The notes under the pieces are model-generated. The model was not told the DNA's origin and made no database searches. It saw only the letters and a program-made list of their open reading frames with translations. Positions 19,831 through 29,066 of a stretch of DNA of 29,066 bases are shown here, piece after piece. The position numbers and the translations under genes are program-made. Every line of letters starts with the position of its first letter. Position 1 is the stretch's first letter. The stretch is from Pelargonium cotyledonis (Eukaryota > Streptophyta > Magnoliopsida > Geraniales > Geraniaceae), in contig JAYMTA010000426.1 of the NCBI GenBank assembly GCA_036897625.1, positions 1 through 29,066 of the forward strand, in the 5' to 3' direction.

Positions 19831-21077
19831 GTGAGTTTGTAGTTATTATACTTTTTTTTTAGTTTTGTTGATATGCATACGTACTAACTGATGCTGCCTT
19901 CTGTCATAGAGGAACATACTTTAAGTCTTTAATGCCAAGCCAAGTTAAATTTTTCATGGATTATTATGCAGATTTTTTTTGGTTGATCCGCTTAATTTCA
20001 CAGTTCAAAAATGCTAACTTCGGCTTTTTGACGGGAAAATACCTTTTATTGTTTGTTTGCAATTTGCAATTCATTTTGTTGCATTTCTTATATTTCAGTT
20101 ATCCATGAATTTCATGTTATCTATTTTGTTTGATACCACATGGCTAGTTTACTATGGCTGTATCTTCAGTACATTATTTTACAATCTAAGTATTTTTTTT
20201 ATGGGTCAGTCATTTGCTAAACAGAAACAGAGATGCAGTAGAATTCTCAGGTGACAAACCCCAATATTTTCACGATAACCTTCTTCACCACTCTAATCTT
20301 GTCCTGGGCAGCCTCTCTATATTTATACGGCAAGAATAGCAGACTATGGAATTTCAATCTTTAAATAGATTATGTGTTCCTTCCACACATTGCAAATGCA
20401 TGCTTACCAACCTGGTTTAGCAATAACAATATTGAACCTATTCTTTTTTAGTATCACCTTTTATCCAGCTAAATTCTACTTCCCCACAGATCCCCTATAT
20501 TAAACCAAGAGAACATAAGAGCAATCCATAGTAAACTGACTTTCCAAACTCTATCAGCTTTCCGTAACTTTGTCAGGTGATGGATTTTGATAGACGAGCT
20601 TCTGTCTCTAAGAACAATTCTGTGTAAACTAGATGTAGGTTTCCCAAGTCGGAGGCAAGGCAGCTACCAACTAGGTTTAGTATTGATCTATTTTGTAGTT
20701 TTTTTTAATATTGAAGAAATGGCCTTGAGAACAGCTCTAGAATTGAGTTTAATTTAGAATAATGGAGTGAGTTCCATGGAGATGATAAGATTCATTAGTC
20801 GCTAACGATGAAGCATAAAGTAAAGACAGTTTACCTGGAATAGTTTCACATTTTCATTGAAGTTGAGTTGTATTAATGACACTGACCCTGTTTATGAGCC
20901 TGTTTAGATGTAGTAACATAGTTTGGTCAGCAGCGATGTCTGGTCCTTAGAACAATTGAAATTTCTAGATTGTATGTTTGAGCTGTAGTTTTTTTATTGT
21001 GTTATGTATATGCTTTTTTGTTTTTGTTTTTGTTTTTGATATCTGTCGATGAATGATTTGTAAGAACTTTGATATAG
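19831..21077. other. Long intron 8 of the MAP65-like gene
   Basis: This intron of about 1.25 kb runs from GTGAGT at 19831 to TATAG at 21077. No coding segment of the host gene lies within. The part at 20240-20660 is less AT-rich and may be an old inserted repeat. Several short minus-strand frames there did not resolve into a family. Confidence 0.6.
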
Positions 21078-21702
21078 CTATTGTTGAAAATTTGATGGCG
21101 AGGGTAAAGGCCTGGGAAATAGAGAAGGGAATTCCTTTCTTATGTGACAAGGTGATGATCTAGCTTGTGGTTGAATTGAAATTCTCAACTTAGTAAATAT
21201 CAAGTCTTATTGTGGATCCATCTTCAAATGCCAGCTTCCCCTTTTACAATCATTGGAGGAATATGCTATGCAGCGGCTGGAAAGAGAGGAAGAGAAGCGC
21301 AAATATCGGGTATGTTTACATTTTATACTTAATATACTGAACTGAGAGAGATTGCTTCTTAGGGGTTAAGTGGGAGGCTGAATATTTCCAATTGGCTATG
21401 ATGAACCTGGGTTGATAATATTGATTGATACTCGAGTTTGGTTCAATTTTGCAGGAGCAGAAGCGGGTGCAAGAACAACAAGAGACATTAATTGGTTCAA
21501 GGCCGTCAATTAAGAAACCGTTGGGTCAGAACACGAGTGCCAACATTGGAACACCCAATGGACGTCGAATGACAATGCCTGCAGGAAGACATGGAATATC
21601 AGGTGGAAAGGTACGTATGAAAGCGGCAAACACGGTAACATAACAACACCTATAAACTATGTTTCCCTGCCAAAGGAGGATTCAGTTTCTAGGGGCAATT
21701 AG

Positions 21703-22390
21703 GGATTTAGAAAACATGTTATACAAAAGTGTGTGTTCACAGACATTCCAACTAGGATCAATTTGCAGATTTGGTATCTGAGTGAATGTGGTTGCTTCTC
21801 TCAGTTTCACATTGATTTGGGTCAGTGGAGAGACTAAAAGCATCCCATTATCTAAAAAAAGTGGAAGAGAACTGTGCAATTGAAGTGTGTGTTAGTAGTG
21901 TGGTGTGGTCACTCATTTGCTACTTATACTCTTGGCTCTTCCCTTTCAAATTATTATTATTATTAATATTAGGTTTTTGAAATGGGTGTTGTTGCTAAAT
22001 GCTAATCCAGCACAGACAGACACCAACTAGATTTTATCCATTCCCATTCTCCAAAACTATCCGCTAAATTCACTTATTATATATACATACTACTTGCCCA
22101 CCAATACCATTGAATAGTACATTGTGTTTGCGTAGAAATGATTTCTTCTGAGCTCATACTTTAATGGATTGTGTTAAATCATATGTATATGATTCCAAAA
22201 GTTGCATTGTTTTCTTTTGCAACCAATTGGGATTTATTTGTTTATTAATGTACAACTTATTTCAATGATCAATATTTGTCTAACACAGACACTAATATTT
22301 TATTATTTTAAATTGGACGATAACAAAGATAAACTTATGTGAGACCGAAGACTTAACAAATTTGTGAGTTACTCGGTTTGCAAACTAACT
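21703..22390. other. Downstream flank of the MAP65-like gene
   Basis: AT-rich DNA after the ancestral stop codon (TAG at 21700-21702). It includes a short TTATTATTATTATT run near 21950 and no coding signal. The 3' UTR and polyadenylation site of the MAP65-like gene should lie here, but no signal can be assigned with confidence. Confidence 0.5.
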
Positions 22391-22766
22391 TGAAAATAAA
22401 AAATTTGCATGAGCCACAATGATTAAAACTTCATGAATAATCAAACCAAAGGTGTTAGATTCATTCCCTTCAGCTTGAATAATCAAGTTAAAGGCACTGA
22501 AATCATTCTCTTCAACATGAAGAGCACGAACAACTGACAATGATTGCACTCGAAGTTTAACTCAACCACGTGGAGTGCTCTGTCAACCGCCTCTCGTCAA
22601 CATCGTGCATGTCATCTGATTTGACAGCAAACTCGAAAGCTGATCCGATAACTTTAACCAAATCACCACCTTCGATATCACTTTCTCTTTTTCTGCAATC
22701 GCCTCTTGCTATCTTGCACACAAACCAATCAAAAAACCAACTGCGAATATACGCTGCACTCTGCAA
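22391..22766 (-). other. Unassigned minus-strand coding-like segment
   Basis: From 22766 the minus frame reads DIEGGDLVKVIGSAFEFAVK and DDMHDVDERRLTEHSTW before a stop near 22557. A shifted frame from about 22562 to 22391 reads RVQSLSVVRALHVEENDF and FNLIIQAEGNESNTFGLIIH. Amino-acid composition looks protein-like in both parts. Within the second part the DNA repeats with a period of about 42 bases (GAAGAGAATGATTTCAGTGC and GAAGGGAATGAATCTAACAC), so the frame-compatible period gives a duplicated 14-residue unit ending LIIQ/LIIH. I do not recognise the family. It could be a broken gene or a fortuitous frame. Confidence 0.3.
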
Positions 22767-22967
22767 ATCTTAACAAAACCAAACCTTAATTTGCTATTAA
22801 AACAAAAACTCACTATACCGCAATTTGTCATATGGAAATCCAAAAGACTGCCACTATTATGAAATTCAAGAACAACCATACCATAACAAAATCTCTATCA
22901 AACTCTTAAAACGGCATAGAAAAAAAAAAGACACAAACTCACAAGCGCTTTATTTAATTTTCCAAAA

Positions 22968-23084
22968 CACCAGTTGTCCAACGTACAAATACAAAAAACA
23001 TATTACAAATTAAAACAATAAATCCACCAGTTGTCCAACATACAAATACAAAAAAAAACATATTACAAATTAAAACAATAAACC
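22968..23084. repeat. Near-perfect tandem duplication, unit about 57-60 bp
   Basis: The unit starts CACCAGTTGTCCAAC and ends with the word TTAAAACAATAAA. Copy one is 22968-23024 and copy two 23025-23084. They differ by a few substitutions and by the length of an A tract. It is a recent duplication in A-rich DNA with no coding content. Confidence 0.9.
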
Positions 23085-24097
23085 CAAAATATAACATTTA
23101 ATCAATAATATATGTCATATGCTTGTGCACGTCATCATAAGATAAGTATTGAACTCGAAAGTATTAGTACAACAAATTAAAGATTAATCTAATTTTAACT
23201 TTATTACAAAAAATTAATAATAAATGGGAATGGAACAAATCTAGATGAATTGAATTAATGGATTGTCTCATGATTTATAGCAATGGTTCTACTAATTGGA
23301 AGCACTAAGCATAATATACGAATTAAGTGGAGAATCGTGGTCGCATATATAATCGTTAATTAATGTTTAATGTTTTTGCTCTTTAGTCTCTTCACTTTTG
23401 GTTTATTTATTTATTTAAATGCCATGAATATGACCTCCACCGCCTCATGTTAATGTTAATGTTAATGTTGATGTTGATGTTGATCAACTTGTCCCTCTTG
23501 AAAATTTGATATTCTGAAATGTTTTTACTTGTAATTGATTCCATGTTCTTATAAATATTTATTCCAGATGTGAGTGAAGTATACAGATGAGATATAAATA
23601 AATTATTTATACAAAAAGTTTTAAAGCTACTAATAAAGTTATGACAAATATTTGAATCCAAAGTCGCTTAACTCCCAACTTTTTGTAGTTTGGATGAAAT
23701 GCGATGTGGTGGCAATCTCTAATTTGTTATGTTAAATTTTAATAGTGGAATAAATATAATGGTTTGAGCTTATACTATTTGAAGATCAACTTTATTAATA
23801 GAGTTTAACTTGCTCTATTATATTTAGCCACTTTACTTTATATATATATTTTTATAGTGTGATACTTTTAGTCACCACTTCAACACTCCCTCTCACGTAC
23901 AAGCCTCATAATTTTATGTTTATCAGTGAGCTCGACACGTGCACAATCGAGACCTTTTAAATCGGTAATCCCCCTCACGTACAAGTATTTTTCTTCCACA
24001 GTGGACTGCTGTAAGCATGACCATCTGCAAGCAGGCCGAAGACCATAGGGGGAGGCAACATAAATAGTACAAGGCATGGATCAAAACCAACTCTCAT
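23085..24097. other. AT-rich intergenic DNA with a hexamer repeat and old repeat sequence
   Basis: No gene is supported. A six-unit hexamer repeat lies at 23447-23482 (ATGTTA three times, then ATGTTG three times). From 23880 the sequence CTCCCTCTCACGTACAAG and, 85 bases on, CCCCCTCACGTACAAG, together with CTCATACCATGTTAGAGAG at 24093, resembles a common class of non-coding dispersed repeats in dicot genomes that carry CCCCTCACGTG and CCATGTTAGAGA words. Confidence 0.55.
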
Positions 24098-24179
24098 ACC
24101 ATGTTAGAGAGCTAACTTAACTAAAATCTCAAGCTTTTAGTTGAAATCCTCACTTATTTTTTTAAAATTATATTCCAAC
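24098..24179 (+). repeat. Left arm of an 82-bp inverted repeat
   Basis: Positions 24098-24147 match the reverse complement of 25140-25189 with 4 mismatches in 50 bases. The match continues, slightly weaker, to 24179 against 25108. The arm starts ACCATGTTAGAGA and contains AAGCTTTTAGTTGAAAT. The arms enclose a broken RNase H-like fragment about 930 bases long between them. Confidence 0.9.
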
Positions 24180-24362
24180 AACTTTACCATTATGTTTAGC
24201 CCACTACTGAAATTTAATATTTTGTGTAAATCACGGAATGAAGGGGTGTGGAATAATAAATGGTTGATTGTCGACGAAACGTTTGGAATGTCAATATCTA
24301 TGTGGCCAGCTTGGTAGGCAATTCACTGTCATGAACCATCGATACAACATAGTGGCATTTGC

Positions 24363-24857
24363 GACGAGGGGTGGGTCCCACCTTCTGATCTGTTTGTTAA
24401 GATTAATACAGATGGAGTGGTGTTCAGGTTGAGGGGCAGCTTTGGCAATGGGTGGGTGGCAAAGTCGTAGATACGGGCAGTGCTAGGAGGAGGTCGAGTT
24501 GGCTGGTTCAGGGTGCGCGGGAATCGAAAGTAGTTGAGGCAATGACAATTTGTGCAGCTGGTTGAATCATAGATGTTGGGGTAATGTAATTATCGAAATG
24601 GATGCCAAAGTGGTTATCGAGTCGATCAAGACTGGAGGGGAAAGTTTTCTAGTGTTTTGGGTATTGTCTACTCAGACATTGTGTCTTTGTTGGGTAGGTT
24701 TATTTATGTGCAGTTTCAATTTGTGTATCAGGAAAGTAATCGGGTAGCTCATATGTTAGGTAAATCGTCTTTTGATATTAGAAATAGTGAGGTTAGGGTT
24801 GAGATGGTAGGCCCACCCGGTATCAATTATGTTGTATTACAATATCCTCTAAATTAA
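24363..24857 (+). pseudogene. RNase H-like (RVT_3) domain fragment, frameshifted
   Basis: This is a second RNase H-like remnant, on the opposite strand to the LINE. Successive frames read WVPPSDLFVKINTDGVV (first catalytic Asp in NTDG), then RESKVVEAMTICAA, then GNVIIEMDAKVVIESIKTG (the E.D motif), then FVYQESNRVAHMLGKSS (the NRVAH motif), ending PPGINYVVLQYPLN at 24857. Together these cover most of an RVT_3 domain in family order, but at least two frameshifts and two stops break it. Such domains come from LINE ORF2 C-termini or from stand-alone plant RNase H-like genes. No reverse transcriptase sequence lies next to it. The piece lies within the inverted repeat at 24098-25189. Confidence 0.85.
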
Positions 24858-24958
24858 TGGAGTATCACTTCCTCTTCATTTTTTTTATAATATGATATTA
24901 GAGTATGAGGTCATGGGTTCAAATTCTGATACCCTCAAATTTGTATAATTATATTATT

Positions 24959-24960
<2 letters not shown>

Positions 24961-24995
<35 letters not shown>
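24961..24995. repeat. (CT)n microsatellite
   Basis: About seventeen uninterrupted CT dinucleotides. It lies 100 bases after the RNase H-like fragment and inside the inverted repeat. It is likely polymorphic. Confidence 0.95.
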
Positions 24996-24998
<3 letters not shown>

Positions 24999-25107
24999 CC
25001 CACTTGTACACTATCTTCTCTTATCGCGCCACCACGAAAAGTTAAAAAAAAACGGGAATGAGATCCTATATGTCTCTCTTCGGTTCACTTGCAAACGTGA
25101 GAGGCGT

Positions 25108-25189
25108 ATTAGAATATAATATTAAAAAAATAAATGAAAATTTCAACTAAAAGCTTGAGCTTTTAGTTGAGTTGGTTCTCTAACATGGT
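25108..25189 (-). repeat. Right arm of the 82-bp inverted repeat
   Basis: This is the reverse-complement partner of 24098-24179. The arm has its own internal palindrome (AACTAAAAGCTTGAGC and its mirror TTTTAGTT at 25145-25169). No clear target-site duplication is visible outside the arms, so it may be two oppositely oriented copies of one dispersed repeat rather than the ends of one transposon. Confidence 0.9.
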
Positions 25190-26030
25190 TGACTTGGACT
25201 AGTGTCACGAACCGAAAGAACTGGCCCCGTGCGGCGCCCCAAACTCCCACATCCGGAGAGAGGGTTCAACATTTTTCTATGGGTGTCAAGCAATTTAACA
25301 CATAATATGACAAACGAGATTACACATGCACCACTCAAACACACTAATCAATATCGGATTTGCAAGTATAGGAACATGCCGTATGGCGAAAACCACCCAT
25401 AAGACGCTCAGGGAAGACCCATTATTTCAGATTGTAACACTAAATAAGAAAATATTAGATTTATATACTTTATTCTCTTAAAAACTTTTTTTTCTTTCTT
25501 TCTTTCATACAGTGTGCTATTATTTAGTCCACGACGCTGAGTTTCTCTTAAATAAACTTCTAATTAGTTTATTCTCTTCCAGAAGAAAAAAAAAAAAAAA
25601 AAGGAGAGATCTTATATTTGTGAAACATGCATGAAAGAGGAGGGTACAGAATATATATGAATTATCAATAAAAATATTGTGTTGGAGTGGAGAATAAAAA
25701 GATGACAAGTTGAGTGTTTGTGTGCATTTATGCAACCAAGAGTCTTTTCATGAATCCACCTCAAATACATATATACTTACCATTAGAAAATTTTGTGAAT
25801 ATAATCATTTTGTCAAGATTCCATAGATTTATTCTAATGGTGTGATGTATGAGATTTTATAAATGAATTGTTCATCACGGAACTAATATGTATACTCGCT
25901 TATTTCTACCTATTGGCGTTTAAATTAAAATTGGGACTCTTTGAAACGGGACTAAATCGAAAATGATTACAAATTAAATTCTTCAAAATGACTCGAAGCA
26001 TTTGTTACGACTAAGCCCTCCAATGATCCG
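25190..26030. other. Intergenic DNA with repeat-like sequence
   Basis: No gene is supported. The segment around 25202-25270 (GTCACGAACCGAAAGAACTG, then a GC-rich CGGCGCCCC word) is more GC-rich and looks repeat-derived. An A17-18 tract lies near 25584-25601. The rest is AT-rich. Confidence 0.45.
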
Positions 26031-26320
26031 TGATGAACAATTCATTACCGCCGATACACACCTACTTGGGGACCATCCAGTGCTACAGGCGCCTATGTGT
26101 GAACCACCAACACTTCATGCGCCCGATGAAAGCCCTTCTACACCCAATGTGCCAACACATAAGTCCAACAACAATTTATACGCTTATGTGTGTGCCCTCC
26201 AATGTCTATTGCGCCAACACATGAGACAACCAATGCTTCAAACATGTGTGAGCCCTCTAACGCCTCATGCGCCAACATATGAGACTTCTTACGGTTCATG
26301 CGCCTACGCGTGAGGTCGAG
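26031..26320. repeat. Degenerate minisatellite with GCGCCAACACATGAG-like words
   Basis: Related words recur across the stretch: CAGGCGCCTATGTGTGAACC, ATGCGCCCGATGAA, TGTGCCAACACATAAG, TTGCGCCAACACATGAGAC, ATGCGCCAACATATGAGAC and ATGCGCCTACGCGTGAGG. Spacing is irregular, roughly 35-60 bases, and the copies are clearly diverged. Open frames exist on both strands but their composition follows the repeat. Confidence 0.7.
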
Positions 26321-26519
26321 CTCATGATGCAATGACATCATGAATAACGTTCCATTAATTGGTCCTTATGCCAACACTCAAACGGGCGAAGCATGCCATG
26401 ATCACGTGGACCCTCCCTACACTTGTGGAGGTAGAACCTAGCGTAAAATGAAGTCAGTGCACCAAGTGATGGGGGAAAATACACTTACACCATGAAAGTG
26501 AGTGCTGAGGATGCGCAGC

Positions 26520-26850
26520 ACCTATGAGCACCCTCTCATTCCTAGATAGCCATGACTTATTTCTCCCGCCCTTTCTTTGGCGAGCGAGTGCCCTCGCTCC
26601 CAACATAGATCATCACCCTCAACGTGTGCGTAGCTTCCAACGCGAGGCTTTGCTTCCCATAACAAGTCATTGCCTCTCGGTCTCAATGCATGCTTAGCTC
26701 CCAATATGCTTGCTTGCTTGTCTCACGTGCCCTCTTCCTCAATGTGTGTCCTTGTGATGCACATTTTTTTTCCATCAATGCGTTCTGTCTCCCTCAAATA
26801 CTATCTTCACTCTTAATGTGCACCCTTGCTCCCAAAGCCCATCCAACCTT
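26520..26850. repeat. Degenerate C-rich repeat with CCCTCAAYGTGTG and GCTCCCAA words
   Basis: Words such as CACCCTCAACGTGTGCG, TTCCTCAATGTGTGTCC, TCTTAATGTGCACCC and GCTCCCAA (near 26595, 26697 and 26829) recur in one orientation at irregular spacing. The composition is like that of the minisatellite at 26031-26320 and the two may be parts of one decayed satellite-like domain. No gene is supported. Confidence 0.55.
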
Positions 26851-28895
26851 CTTACGTACGTTTGTCTCAGCGATCACCTTGGAATTTTGTATTAAGGCAT
26901 CATGAGTAAATGCATCATTATTACCTTAACATGGTAGATGATATCATAATTACATTACTAGGACTTCGATGTCACAATTTCATATTACATTTATCACCTC
27001 GATATATGATATTACGTACTATGCCTCACATGACATCATCCTAAACCATTTAATTCTTAACTTGGATTCCTCTTTCTTTTCAAATATGTAACAATTATTA
27101 TTTGTGAATTAATATTCCCATACTTTTTGTTTAATTGGGGTTTGATCTACTTGGCCACTGAAACCCAATCATAGGCTGAAAGAGAGCCCATTTTAAAGGT
27201 ATCCTCTCTTTCACACTCTTTGGTTCCTAAATAATAAAATAAAAATACAAAAGTGTTTGCCTACCACTTTCACTTTGATTTTTATTCATTTTCAATTTCG
27301 GTAGGCAAGATACGAATATATATATATATGTGTGTGTGCTATACTTCATATCATAACCACAAAAAGAAGAAGCAATTATTTGTTCATTAATTTCATACGC
27401 ATAAAACATACATGCATACGATATCTATTGATAAAAGTTAGCATAGATATTGCTGATGATATGAATAAAATATCTACTGACAAGCATATTTATATGAAAC
27501 ACATTGCGGTTGAACTATAAAATCTATTTAATTATTCTATTTTAACTTAATCTTTAATAATTCTTCAATGAAATCTTTGAAAGTACTGCATGCCTTATCT
27601 TTAATCTCTCCTTTACTTCACGTTTTCATATGAATAAAATTATATGATAAATATTGAAATGTACGATGAGAAAGTGAAATTTGGCGATAGAAAGAAACGA
27701 TTTGTAATTATACTTTATATACGAGCGGAGGCATAAAAATTATATATAAAAAAGTGCATATGGGGTCTAAACGGGCGTTCGAAAGTACACATAGTTTGAA
27801 GTGACTAGTTAGACTAACTGAACAGACGTTTAAAGAAATTGAACAACATTCGTGAGTGTTGAAAAGGTGTTCACCAACTTCGCGTTGGAGCTTGAAATCA
27901 ATATATATTTTGGTTGAATGCCCACGATCATTAAACCAAAATGAACGGCTAATAACCCAAATGAACGGCTAATAAACGTGCATAAATCAGATTTGAAGTG
28001 TAACAAGGTTTCATAGTTTCTTACTTTTTTCTAGTAGAAGTATATATAATGTAATACGTAGAATTCCACATTCGAGTGAACCGAAAATCAGTGAGAATAT
28101 ACATAAAAATTGGAAGTGTATTCAGATGTCATAAAGCTCAATTTCATGGTCGTTGACTTTGATAAGAAGGCGACAAAATATTGAATGCGTACCTCGACAT
28201 TATAATATATGAGAAGGATTCATATATGCATCAGAGCCGTGTTCTGAAAATAAATACATAAAACCGTGTTCCAGGAGAAAGTCTGGAGAACTGTGTTCCT
28301 GTTGCTATGAGATATATGAGATGACTTGTCGCCTAGACGTCATGCACGTTTCATGTCGTCACTCGTCAAGTTGACTTATGCTTTTTCGGGTAAATTCGTA
28401 ACTATTTTGAGACCATGGAATTAATTAATTTACAAAATTAACTTATGACATGAACCCTTAAATTCATTCTCTCTCTTCCAAATAAAGAAGATGCAATTGG
28501 TAGCATATACTAGGCCAAAAAGGTTGTGGTGATTGAGAAATCATATATACATATCAACTTGCAAAATCATTTTCAAGAACAGAAACCCAATAACTTATGC
28601 CAAGAAGTTGCATGGGAGATGAAGAAGATGCCTTGCAGATTTTGACAGTTGATTCAATTTTGTGTCCCATTTGTATCTGAGAGTTACTTAACCAGGAGGC
28701 ATCAGATCCATATATATATATATATATATATATATCATGCAAATATTCAAATTAAGTTGCAGTCTTGTAGATTCCAATCCGTAACATATATATGTATCTA
28801 TAGTCAATTTCTACTAATCAACATGTCCCAATTTATACTATATTATATACTATCAAATAAAGACAACCACTAGCAATCCTTACTGGAATCTGCAT
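26851..28895. other. AT-rich intergenic DNA
   Basis: I see no coding segment on either strand in these 2 kb. Contents: a 20-bp tandem duplication with one mismatch at 27936-27975 (unit containing AATGAACGGCTAATAA), a short (TA)n(TG)n tract near 27317-27338, and a (TA)n microsatellite at 28709-28736. Confidence 0.6.
28709..28736. repeat. (TA)n microsatellite
   Basis: About fourteen TA dinucleotides between ATCCA and CATGC. It is a typical unstable dinucleotide tract in intergenic DNA. Confidence 0.95.
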
Positions 28896-28923
28896 CAGAC
28901 GTCAGTTATTCTGCCACGTCACA
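28896..28923. promoter_or_regulatory. Paired ACGTCA words, possible bZIP-binding sites
   Basis: AGACGTCAG (about 28897-28905) and GCCACGTCAC (about 28913-28922) lie 16 bases apart. ACGTCA cores bind plant bZIP factors of the TGA and ABRE/hybrid box types, and spaced pairs occur in responsive promoters. No gene start follows before the window ends, so this would serve a gene outside. Short words like these also arise by chance. Confidence 0.25.
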
Positions 28924-29066
28924 TCATAAGATTTCAAAATTAGAGGAGACAAAGAAAATAGATTTTGAGATTCTCACTATATTTTTTCCCCCATTAAACA
29001 AGAACATTAGCTTACACAATAATCACACACCAACACTAGTCATTTATCTTTACTTTTTTATAAAAG

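Larger units (their letters stand above)
15212..21702 (+). pseudogene. MAP65-5: MAP65-5-like microtubule-associated protein gene, disabled
   Basis: MAP65/PRC1/Ase1 proteins cross-link antiparallel microtubules in cortical arrays and the phragmoplast. Eleven exons fit: 15212-15280, 15716-15919, 16417-16662, 16772-16987, 18045-18200, 18307-18466, 19356-19507, 19743-19830, 21078-21151, 21235-21309, 21455-21702, about 560 codons, close to Arabidopsis MAP65-5. Key stretches are LEQECLDIYRRKVESSRK, SISNATLARLTGAI, LVDLWDLMDTPVEERKK, ALNASK-type [68 protein letters not shown] and C-terminal TPINYVSLPKED. Phases agree across all junctions. Lesions: TGA at 15917 and 18325, both where Arg is expected; donor GG instead of GT at 19508; one-base frameshift near 21611. 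Introns are retained, so it is not a processed copy. Two or more lesions make an inactive relic likely. Confidence 0.9.

Noticed and set aside
20240-20660. A minus-strand reverse transcriptase zinc-binding tail in intron 8 (WKVSLLWIAL-type residues)
   Set aside because: Stops in every frame and only a few vaguely similar residues; not enough to call a family.
24885-24950. A tRNA gene or tRNA-derived SINE (GGGTTCAAATTC resembles a B box)
   Set aside because: No cloverleaf can be drawn and the A box is not convincing; the wording also resembles common dispersed repeats.
25202-25402. An LTR start (TGTCACGAACCGAAAG)
   Set aside because: No second LTR, primer-binding site or gag-pol sequence is present in the window.

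Overview
This is nuclear DNA of a flowering plant, most likely a eudicot. The evidence is AT-rich intergenic DNA, GT-AG introns, several microsatellites, an L1-type plant LINE, and remnants of three plant gene families: HMG-CoA reductase, the green-lineage chloroplast protein CGL160, and the microtubule bundler MAP65. I found no rRNA, tRNA, CRISPR array or prokaryotic operon, and no convincing intact protein-coding gene.

Layout. 1-3340: AT-rich sequence with tandem duplications and three unassigned exon-like segments (1203-1319, 2479-2601, 3095-3170). 3346-4548: HMG-CoA reductase pieces. A collinear end-of-exon-1/exon-2 piece (3944-3987 plus 4379-4548) follows two short pieces of the later NADPH-binding region (3346-3360, 3907-3933), so the order is scrambled. 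4716-9905: a degenerate minus-strand LINE with ORF1 (DUF4283, CCHC knuckle) and ORF2 (endonuclease, reverse transcriptase, zf-RVT). It is cut off inside the RNase H domain. 9906-10188: a cluster of CAGCGACGGA words and palindromes at the LINE's 5' border. 10224-11682: a GC-rich candidate 5' exon followed by three exons of a CGL160 remnant. 11683-14880: repeat-derived AT-rich DNA. 14964-21702: an 11-exon MAP65-5-like gene with recognisable promoter and exon structure but four independent disabling lesions. 21703-29066: repeats, including an inverted-repeat pair enclosing a broken RNase H-like fragment, degenerate minisatellites and microsatellites.

The recognised genes do not form a pathway. 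HMG-CoA reductase belongs to ER isoprenoid synthesis, CGL160 to chloroplast ATP synthase assembly and MAP65 to the mitotic and cytokinetic microtubule arrays. What they share is their state: intron-containing, decayed or partial copies. The simplest reading is a gene graveyard, made of fractionated duplicate genes and transposon-captured pieces. I see no convincing new biological system. The most informative signals are the MAP65 lesions, two of which look like CGA-to-TGA changes, the rearranged HMG-CoA reductase pieces, and the CGL160 exons lying downstream of a repeat-rich promoter-like segment.
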